Part shown: positions 57,417-64,000 of the stretch, in pieces
How the letters are laid out: every line of letters begins with the position of its first letter
Numbering within the stretch: the first letter of the stretch is position 1
Assembly: GCA_963706425.1 (NCBI GenBank)
Contig: CAVPMN010000020.1
Location: 1,364,001-1,428,000 of the forward strand
DNA: 64,000 bases
Reading direction: 5' to 3'
Source: CAVPMN01 sp963706425
GTDB lineage: Bacteria > Actinomycetota > Acidimicrobiia > Acidimicrobiales > Acidimicrobilacustridaceae
Made by a program: the position numbers and the translations under genes
Notes under the pieces: generated by a model
Told to the model about the DNA's origin: nothing
Databases searched by the model: none
The model's input: the letters and a program-made list of their open reading frames with translations, nothing else

Positions 57417-58361
57417 ATGCGGTTCGCCATCACCCACCCGATCATCAGCCATCCGTGCAACCCCGACTTCCTGAGCGGGCACGGGATCGGCTTGCTCGCC
57501 GAGACGGCCGAACGCGCCGGCTTCAGCGGCTACGGGTTCACCGACCATCCGGCGCCGTCGCAACGCTGGCTGGAGGCGGGGGGCCACGACAGCCTCGACC
57601 CGTTCGTCGCCCTCGGGTTCGCCGCGGCGCGCACGACCCGGCTGCGACTGATCCCGAACATCATCGTCCTTCCCTACCGCAACCCCACTCCTGGTGGCGA
57701 AGGCGGCCAGCACCCTCGACGTGGTCTCTGGCGGCCGCTTCACCCTGGCGACCGGTGCGGGCTACCTCAAAGGCGAGTTCGCGGCACTCGGGGTCGAGCA
57801 CGGCGAACGCAACGAGCTCTTCGACGAGGCACTCGACGTAATCAAGGCGATCTGGACTGCCGACGACGTCACCTTCGAGGGCCGGCACTTCAGCGCCCGA
57901 GGCATCACGTCGCATCCCCGACCGATCAGCGACCCCCATCCTCCGATCTGGATCGGCGGCAACAGCGCAACGGCGCGTCAGCGGGTGGCGGACAGAGGCG
58001 ACGGCTGGTGCCCGTTCCCCGCGCCCCGGGGGTGGCGCGGACGGCCCGCACGGTCGCACTGAGCACGACAGCCGACCTGGCGCTGCTGATCGACGATCTC
58101 CACCGGCGTCTCGATCACGCCGGACGCGACACCCGCCAGGTCGACATCACCTTCTCCGAGAACCGGGGCGGCAACCCGGGCGACGACGGGTTCGCCCCGG
58201 ACGAGCACCTCTCGGCCATCGCCGAGCTCGCCGCGCTCGGTGTCACTTGGATCCAGGTCCGCCTCCCGGGCGACAGCCTCGACCACGCCGTCGAGACGAT
58301 CGAGCGCTACGGCGCCCAGGTCATCGCCGCATCCGATCCGGACGCCGGCCCGGATGCCTGA
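57417..58361 (+). CDS. LLM-class oxidoreductase, probably F420-dependent, two frameshifts
   Basis: About 315 aa. MRFAITHPIISHPCNPDFLSGHGIG, YGFTDHPAPSQRWLEAGGHDSLDPFVAL, TTRLRLIPNIIVLPYRNP; after an indel near 57690 AASTLDVVSGGRFTLATGAGYLKGEFAALG and HPPIWIGGNSATARQRVADRGDGWCPF; after another near 58020 the C-terminus VDITFSENRGGNPGDDGF. Typical luciferase-like order. Substrate unknown, perhaps an intermediate of the adjacent CoA pathway. Confidence 0.83.
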   Translation: MRFAITHPIISHPCNPDFLSGHGIGLLAETAERAGFSGYGFTDHPAPSQRWLEAGGHDSLDPFVALGFAAARTTRLRLIPNIIVLPYRNPTPGGEGGQHPRRGLWRPLHPGDRCGLPQRRVRGTRGRARRTQRALRRGTRRNQGDLDCRRRHLRGPALQRPRHHVASPTDQRPPSSDLDRRQQRNGASAGGGQRRRLVPVPRAPGVARTARTVALSTTADLALLIDDLHRRLDHAGRDTRQVDITFSENRGGNPGDDGFAPDEHLSAIAELAALGVTWIQVRLPGDSLDHAVETIERYGAQVIAASDPDAGPDA

Positions 58362-58382
58362 GAACCCGATCTCGCTCGCGGG

Positions 58383-58388
58383 TAACGT
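58383..58388 (+). promoter_or_regulatory. -10 element of a leaderless promoter
   Basis: TAACGT ends 9 bases before the ATG at 58398, with no ribosome site between. Confidence 0.4.
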
Positions 58389-58397
58389 CGCCACGCC

Positions 58398-59211
58398 ATG
58401 ACGATCCACTACGAGCAGGTCGACGAGCACGTCGCTCGCATCACGATCGATCGGCCCGAGGCGCGCAACAGCCTCGACCTCTACCACTTCCGCGACCTCG
58501 CCAACGCGTGGCGACGGTTCCGCGACGACGACCGACGCCTGGGTGGCGATCATCACCGGGGTCGAGGGCAACTTCATGTCGGGCGCCGACCTGAAGACCT
58601 ACATCCCGCAGATCACCGAGCTGCAGCAGCAGATCGCTTCGGGCGACGTCGACGAGATCGACGGGTGCAGGCTGCGCGACGGCACCGATGCCGTGCTGCG
58701 CAACGTCAGCTCTACAAGCCGATCATCGCCGCGGTCAACGGGCCGTGCGTGGCCGGCGGCATGGAGATGCTCGGCGGCGTCGACATCCGCATCGCCACCG
58801 AACGCGCCGCGTTCGGCGTGATGGAGCCCAAGCGCGGCCTGTTCGCAGGCGGCGGCACGACGGTGCGGCTGCCGCAGCAGATCCCGTTTCCGGCAGCCAT
58901 GGAGTTCCTGCTGACGGCCGAGGCGTTCCCGGCCGCAGCGCGCCCTCGAGCTCGGGCTGCTCAACGAGATCGTCCCGAGCGACGAGCTGGCCGACCGAGC
59001 CCTCGACTGGGCCCGCCGCATCACCGCCAACGCACCGCTGGCAGTGCAGGCCACGAAAGAGTCGGTGTTGCGAGGGATGGCCGCCGCCACCCAGAAAGAG
59101 GGCTACGGCATCGAGAACGAACTGGCCGCCAAGGTGTTCTCGAGCGACGACGCCAAGGAAGGGCCGAAGGCGTTCGCCGAGAAGCGCGATCCCGAGTGGC
59201 AGGGCCGCTGA
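58398..59211 (+). CDS. Enoyl-CoA hydratase/isomerase family, several frameshifts
   Basis: About 270 aa joined. HVARITIDRPEARNSLDLYHFRDLA, then VEGNFMSGADLKTYIPQITEL, KPIIAAVNGPCVAGGMEMLGGVDIRIATE and RGLFAGGGTTVRLPQQIPF, then LELGLLNEIVPSDELADRALDWAR and QATKESVLRGMA in changing frames (indels near 58540, 58705, 58940). Both oxyanion-hole segments are present. Followed after two bases by the thiolase-like gene. Confidence 0.8.
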
Positions 59212-59213
59212 CC

Positions 59214-60742
59214 GTGGCCCGGTCGGCAGTCGACCCTCGCACCCCGTGCATCATCGGAGTCGGCCAGCGCACCGTGGCACCCGGGCGGTGGACCCGCTCC
59301 CGAACCGCTGGCGCTCTGGGACGAGGTGGTGCGCGTCGCCGCCGACGACGCTGGGCGCGGCGGGCCGGCCGACGCGGTGCTCGTCGGCGGTCGACAGCCT
59401 GCAGGTCGTCTACTGCCAGATCGTGGCCCTACGACGAACCGGTCGACCGTCTGGCCGCTGCGCTCGGCATCGAACCGCGCCATCGCCACTACTCGGGCAT
59501 CGGCGGCACCACCCCTCAGGTCCTGGTGCAGGACACGGCCGCCGCCATCCTCGCCGGTGAGCTCGACCTGGCCGTCATCGCGGGGGCGAGGCCCTCGAGA
59601 CCAAGCGGCAGTCCAAGAAGGCCGGCGAGCGACTGCCCTGGAGCCATCGCCATGCGCTCTCGCTCCGCCCGATGCCCTTCGAGGCGCCGTTCCACCCCGT
59701 CGAGGTCGCGCATCGAGGTGTTCCCGGCGTGGCTGACGTTCCCGGTGTTCGACATCGCGGCGACGGGCGGCCCGGGGCGACACTCCTGCCGAGTACCGCC
59801 GCCCAGGTCGGCGAGCTGCTTGCGCCCATGAGCGCGATCGCCGCAACCAACCCCTACGCCTGGTTCCCGAGCGGTTCAGCCCGGCCGAGATCACCACGCC
59901 GTCGGCGACCAACCGCATGGTCGGCTATCCGTACACGAAGTCTGCCGTGTCGGTCATGGACGTCGACATGGCCGGCGCGCTCATCGTCGCCAGCCATGCC
60001 GAAGCCGACGAGCTCGGGGTGCCGCCCGACCATCGCGTCTACCTGCACGGATGGTGCTACGCCACCGATCCGGTCTACGTGGCCGAGCATCCGGATCTGG
60101 CGCCGTCGCCCGCCATGGCGGCCGCGAGCACGGAGGCGCTGCGCGTGGCCGGGCTCGACGATCGACGACGTCGCCCACCTCGATCTCTACAGGTGCTTCG
60201 CCAGCTCGGCGGCCTTCGCATGCGACGCGCTCGGCATCGCAGCGACGACCCCCGCGGGTCTGACCGTCACGGGTGGCCTCCCGTTCCACGGTGGGCCGGG
60301 CCAGCAACTACATGCTGCACAGCATCGCGACCATGGTCGACATGCTGCGCTCCGACCCCGGGACGCACCGGCCTCGTGAGCGGCGTCGGCATGCACATGA
60401 CCAAGCACGTCTTCGCCGTCTACGGCAGCGAGCCGCCGATGAACGGGCGCATCGTGCCACCTGCACAGGCCGACGTGCAGGCTCGGCTCGACTTCGATCC
60501 GCCGGTCGCGATCGTTCCCGCCCACGACGGCGTTGCGACCGTCGCGCTCTTACACCGTGGCCCACGGCCGCAGCGGCGAGGCCGAATGGGGCCTCGTGTT
60601 GGCCGACGTGCCTGGTGGTCGCACCTACGGCCGGGTCGAACACCCCGGTCTGCTCGCCGACCTCGAGACCGACGAATGGGTCGGCCGCTCAGTCGTGCTC
60701 ACGCCGGCCGACGGCGGCGTGAACCTCGTCCACGCAGGCTGA
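59214..60742 (+). CDS. Thiolase-like protein lacking the usual nucleophile, several frameshifts
   Basis: About 505 aa reconstructed, GTG start. RTPCIIGVGQRTV, SGIGGTTPQVLVQDTAAAIL, LAVIAGAEALETKR, PYTKSAVSVMDVDMAGALIVASHAEADELG, DLYRCFASSAAFACDALG, TVTGGLPFHGGPGSNYMLHSI and TGLVSGVGMHMTKHVFAVYG identify the acetyl-CoA acetyltransferase-like group with an extra C-terminal domain. Where thiolases have the acylated Cys, this reads GGTTPQ; the C-terminal GHP motif is also changed. Indels are spread through the first 1.1 kb. Confidence 0.75.
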
Positions 60743-60779
60743 ACTGGCCCAACGGCAGGCCGGCCGGGCTGGCCGTCGG

Positions 60780-61575
60780 CTAGCTGCCCGGTGACCTGGG
60801 CGGCGAGGAAACCGGCGTCGACGTGCAACGCCTCACCCGCGATGTACGAAGAGCGGGGGCTGTTGAGGAACAGCAAGGGCCACGCCTGCTCCTCTGCGGT
60901 GGATCGGCGTCCTGACGGCCCGACGAACGCGTCGATCATCTCCTTGCCGGCGAAGTCTTCGAAGGCCGGCATCATCGCCGTCTGCGTCGGGCCCGGGTTG
61001 GTGTTGTTGAGCCGGATGCCACGGGTGGCGACGAGCTGGGGTGCGCGCCAAGCGACCCAGGCGTTCATGACCTTCTTCGAGTAGAGGTAGCCCATGTTGG
61101 CGTTCATGTCCTCGGGGTTGGCTTCGACCCACGCGACGGTCGTGTCGAAGTCGGTCGAGGTGACGAGCGGGAGGAGCCGATCGAGCTCGTTCTGCGAGCC
61201 GAGCCCCTCGTTGGAGGCCACCGCAGCGACCGCACCACCGTCAGGCATGTCGGGCACCAACGACTCGATGAGGTGACGCGGACCGATGAAGTTGACCTTC
61301 AGGGTGTCGAGGTCGGAGAACGGTGGCCCGGGCAGGCCGGCCACGCTGAACACGACGTCGACCGCACCGATACCGGCGATGGCCTCGTCGATGGAGCTGC
61401 GATCACGCAGGTCGACCTGGCGCGAGTCGACGCCCGGCACATCGACGGTCTTCACGTCGAGCGCCGTCACCCGCGCGCCGAGCTCGGTCAGCAGGCGCGC
61501 AGTCTGTTCGCCCATGCCCGACGCCGCACCGGCGACGAGCGTGTGCTTGCCTTCGTACCCGAGCACGTCGTCCAT
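60780..61575 (-). CDS. Short-chain dehydrogenase/reductase
   Basis: About 264 aa. YEGKHTLVAGAASGMGEQTARLL, ALDVKTVDVPGVDSRQVDLRD, VDVVFSVAGLPGPPF, AVASNEGLGSQNEL and GYLYSKKVMNAWVAW with Tyr and Lys separated by three residues; IRLNNTNPGPTQTAMMPAF and AGEALHVDAGFLAAQVTGQ end the domain. The frame as given runs on to 60625 inside the thiolase-like gene; a one-base correction brings a TAG at 60780-60782, which I take as the end. Confidence 0.8.
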
Positions 61576-61608
61576 CGTCCTGTATCCCCCGGTGTGTGCG
61601 CCCGCTGG

Positions 61609-62894
61609 CTACTTCTTGCCCATGCGCTCGGCGAGCGTCATGGCGGTGACGATGCCCTCGTCCTGGAACTTGCCGGTGCCGTGGCTCACGGGCGTGGTGT
61701 CGACGTCGGTGGCCTGGGCCCGCAGCGCGCCGACGGTGCCTGCTCGCGGGGATGTGCGCGAACGGGTCGTAGTTGAAGTTCCGCATGGCGTTGAGGTGGG
61801 TGATCCGGTCGATGTCGTCGTCGGGCAGGCCGTCGAGGTACCGCATGGCCATCTCCGGCGCGTCGGGCCAGGTGGAGTCGGAGTGCGGGTAGTCGCACTC
61901 CCAGTGGATGTGGTCCAGGTTGAGGTGGTGGCGCACCTCCATGCCCACGGCGTCGTCGATGAAGCAGGTGAGGATGTGCTCGTTGAACACCTCGCTCGGG
62001 AGCGCGGTCGCCGAAGTCCTGGTTCGTCCACGGTGGTGGTGCTGGTAGACGTAGTCGATCCGCTCGAGGAAGTACGGCACCCAGCCGATGCCGCCCTCGC
62101 TGAGCGCGACCCGCAGGTCGGGGAACTTGCGGAAGACCGGCGACCAGACGAGGTCGGCCGCGCACTGCACGATGTTCATCGGCTGCAGCGTGATCATGGT
62201 GTCGATCGGCGCGTCCATGGCGGTGATGACCGTGGTGGACGACGACCCGATGTGCAGGCAGATGACCGTGCCGGTCTCCTCGCAGGCCGGAGGAACGGGT
62301 CCCAGTGGTCGCTGTGCCAGCTCGGGCAGCCGAGCTTCTCGGGGTTCTCCGAGAAGGTGACGGCGTGGCAGCCCTTGTCGGCCATGCGGCGCACCTCGTC
62401 GGCCATGAGCTCGGGGTCCCAGACCGGCGGGACGGCGAGCGGGATCATCCGGCCCGGGTAGGTGCCGCACCAGTCCTCGACGTGCCAGTCGTTGTAGGCC
62501 CGCAGGAGCTCGAGGGCGATGTCCTTGTCGTCCATGGTCATGAAGAGCTGGCCGGTGAAGCCGGTCATGCGACGGGAAGTTGAGCGAGCCGAGCACGCCG
62601 TTGACGTTCATGTCGCGGATGCGCTCGTGGATGTCGTAGCAGCCGGGCGCGCATCTCGTCGAGAACGCCAGCGGGTCGAGCGCCGTACTCCTCGGGCACC
62701 CGGCCGACGACGGCGTTGAGGCCGACGTTCGGCAGCGCCGCGCCCTCGAACATCCACACCTCGCGGCCGTTGTCGAGGCGCTCGAGGCGCGGGGCCCGCT
62801 CGGCCGCCTGGCCGGAGAGCCGGCCCTCGAACAGGTCGGGCGGCTCGACCACGTGGTCGTCGACGCTCACCAGGATCAGATCGTCGACCTGCAT
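61609..62894 (-). CDS. Amidohydrolase (ACMSD-like), several frameshifts
   Basis: About 425 aa reconstructed. LILVSVDDHVVEPPDLFEGR with the N-terminal metal-site His, PNVGLNAVVGRVPEEYGARP, AYNDWHVEDWCGTYPGRMIPLAVPPVWDPELMADEVRRM, CLHIGSSSTTVITAMDAPI, FPDLRVALSEGGIGWVPYFLERIDYVY and LDHIHWECDYPHSDSTWPDAPEMAM. Indels near 62650, 62575, 62290, 62015 and 61745. A second enzyme of the same class as 52805. Divergent from the TetR gene. Confidence 0.8.
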
Positions 62895-62932
62895 GCGTGC
62901 CCTCCACGCCCTGGTCGCGTGAGGCCGGCATG

Positions 62933-62949
62933 TGACGTGTTGTTAGATT
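62933..62949 (+). promoter_or_regulatory. TGACG-N3-TGTTAG motif upstream of tandem TetR gene
   Basis: TGACGTGTTGTTAGATT; the gap between halves is three bases instead of four, which could be real or another lost base. It lies in the divergent region between amidohydrolase and regulator. Confidence 0.5.
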
Positions 62950-63064
62950 AGTCGATCGACGGATCGGACGGTGGCAACCGGTAGCATCCCGGGTGATCGC
63001 CCCGGTGGTCGACGGCTGGTCGTCGCCGACCATCGTCGCGAACGGGCCCCGTGAGCGTGCGCCG

Positions 63065-64000
63065 ATGGACGCCAGCATCGTGCGCCGACCGCCGTTCGGC
63101 ACAACCCGCTGGTGGGCGAGCGGGGCACCGACACCCGGCGCCGCGTCCTCGGCGCCGCGCTCGAGGTCTTCGGCGAGGTGGCCTTCACGCCAGGCCCGCG
63201 TCGAGCTGATCACCGAGCGGGCCGGCTGCTCGCGACCGGCCTTCTACCAGTACTTCTCGTCGAAGGACGACGTGTTCTGGACGCTCGCCACCCAGCTGGG
63301 CGAGGAGATGGTGACGCTGGCCGACGCAGCTGGGCCGGTCGACCCCCGACGCCGAGGGCCTCGGCCCGCCTCGACCGCGTGGATCGACGACTTCATGGCG
63401 CTGCACGAGGCCTGGGCACCGGTGTTCGCCTCGTTCCAGGCCGCCAGCCGCGATCACCTCGCCGCAGGCCCGGCGCTCGAGCGCGTGAGCGAGCGCACCG
63501 GCACGGCGCTGCTGCGGGCCTTCGGCTGTCGGCCGCACGGCGCCAACGAGCGACTGATGGCCGCGCTGGTCGCGGTGCTGATCCGCTGCAGCTTCTACGC
63601 CGAGGCGGCGCCGGCGGGCATGAGCCGCGAGCCGCTCGTGCTCGGCCTCGCCCAGCTCTTCCACCGGGTCCTCGCCGGCCCGATCGAGGGCGTGAACCTG
63701 CGACGCGGTCGCGCGCGACCGGCGCCGCATCGGCCAGCCATCGCGCCGCCCCTGCCCACCGGGCCACACGCCGCTGCGCGCCCCGGCGCGAGCGCACCCG
63801 CCAGCGGCTGCTCGACGCCGGCGCCGAGGTGCTGCCCGCCCGCGGCTACCACGACGCCCGGGTCGACGACATCGTCGAGGCGGCCGGGGTGAGCCACGGC
63901 ACCTTCTACCGGTACTTCGACAGCAAGGACGACTTCTTCCGGGCGCTCGCCGAGGAGCCGCGGCCGGCATGATCGAGCTGATCGACCGCGCTCGAGCTCG
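63065..64000 (+). CDS. Tandem TetR-family regulator, frameshifted and cut by window end
   Basis: Two TetR modules in one chain. First: MDASIVRRPPFG, then TDTRRRVLGAALEVFGEVAF and ELITERAGCSRPAFYQYFSSKDDVFW as DNA-binding domain, and a ligand domain ending EPLVLGLAQLFHRVLAG. Second: RQRLLDAGAEVLPARGYHDARVDDIVEAAGVSHGTFYRYFDSKDDFF. Frame changes near 63100, 63190, 63345, 63705 and 63955. The second ligand domain lies outside the window. The protein could bridge two operators and is the best candidate in the window to read the TGACG motif (inference). Confidence 0.75.

Noticed and set aside
42000..64000. Real pseudogene decay across the acyl-CoA island
   Set aside because: Motifs stay conserved, indels are single bases, and intact genes alternate with broken ones, which fits sequencing error better; not fully excluded.

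Overview
The window is GC-rich, tightly packed bacterial chromosome with about 60 protein genes and no rRNA, tRNA, CRISPR array or insertion sequence that I can see. Gene content points to an actinobacterium, most plausibly Acidimicrobiia or a relative (inference). The clues are three luciferase-like F420-type oxidoreductases, a Ddn-type and a PPOX-type F420-linked protein, a class III adenylate cyclase of Rv1264 type, DUF1214, DUF3089 and DUF2855 proteins, many acyl-CoA enzymes, frequent GTG starts, ATGA/GTGA overlaps and apparently leaderless promoters.

Layout. 0-8 kb: signalling and envelope genes (PAS-GGDEF-EAL protein, adenylate cyclase, DUF4230, DUF1214, PAP2 phosphatase, membrane-anchored kinase). 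8-20 kb: F420-type oxidoreductases, a DUF3089 lipoprotein, a thiolase/DUF35 pair, an oxygenase-like protein, a site-2 protease with CBS domains, an SDR, a very large alpha/alpha-barrel plus glycosyltransferase gene and a 2-hydroxyacid dehydrogenase. 20-27.5 kb: a six-gene minus-strand operon running DUF2855, SDR, TetR, DUF1330-like, haloalkane dehalogenase, sulfatase; this looks like a catabolic unit. 27.5-31.5 kb: a plus-strand lipoprotein, an odd SDR, a DinB-like protein and an ATP-grasp/epimerase pair. 31.5-36 kb: minus-strand cupin and Ddn genes, then an overlapping DapA-like, Old Yellow Enzyme, ThuA operon. 36-42.4 kb: small conserved genes, an acyl-CoA thioesterase, VOC and crotonase proteins, an ArsR/SRPBCC pair and a quinone-oxidoreductase-like enzyme. 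42.4-64 kb: an acyl-CoA catabolic island holding three CoA ligases, two overlapping acyl-CoA dehydrogenase pairs, MaoC-type dehydratase, two crotonases, a thiolase-like protein, a thioesterase, two amidohydrolases, two SDRs, an LLM oxidoreductase and a tandem TetR regulator cut by the window edge.

How the genes work together. The last 22 kb has every step expected of a CoA-thioester degradation route: activation, dehydrogenation, hydration, dehydrogenation, thiolysis. Its substrate cannot be read from sequence. Five intergenic sites there share the motif TGACG-N3/4-(T/A)GTTAG, suggesting common control, perhaps by the tandem TetR protein.

Two signals are not explained by ordinary genes. First, a long hairpin with arms GGTGCGTGAAAC occurs between two convergent gene pairs, and its arm itself encodes the last Gly-Ala-stop of three of the flanking proteins. 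Second, single-base frameshifts are scattered through the window and become extremely dense in parts of the last 22 kb while family motifs stay intact in alternating frames. I read that mainly as assembly error, and coordinates for those genes give the reconstructed span.
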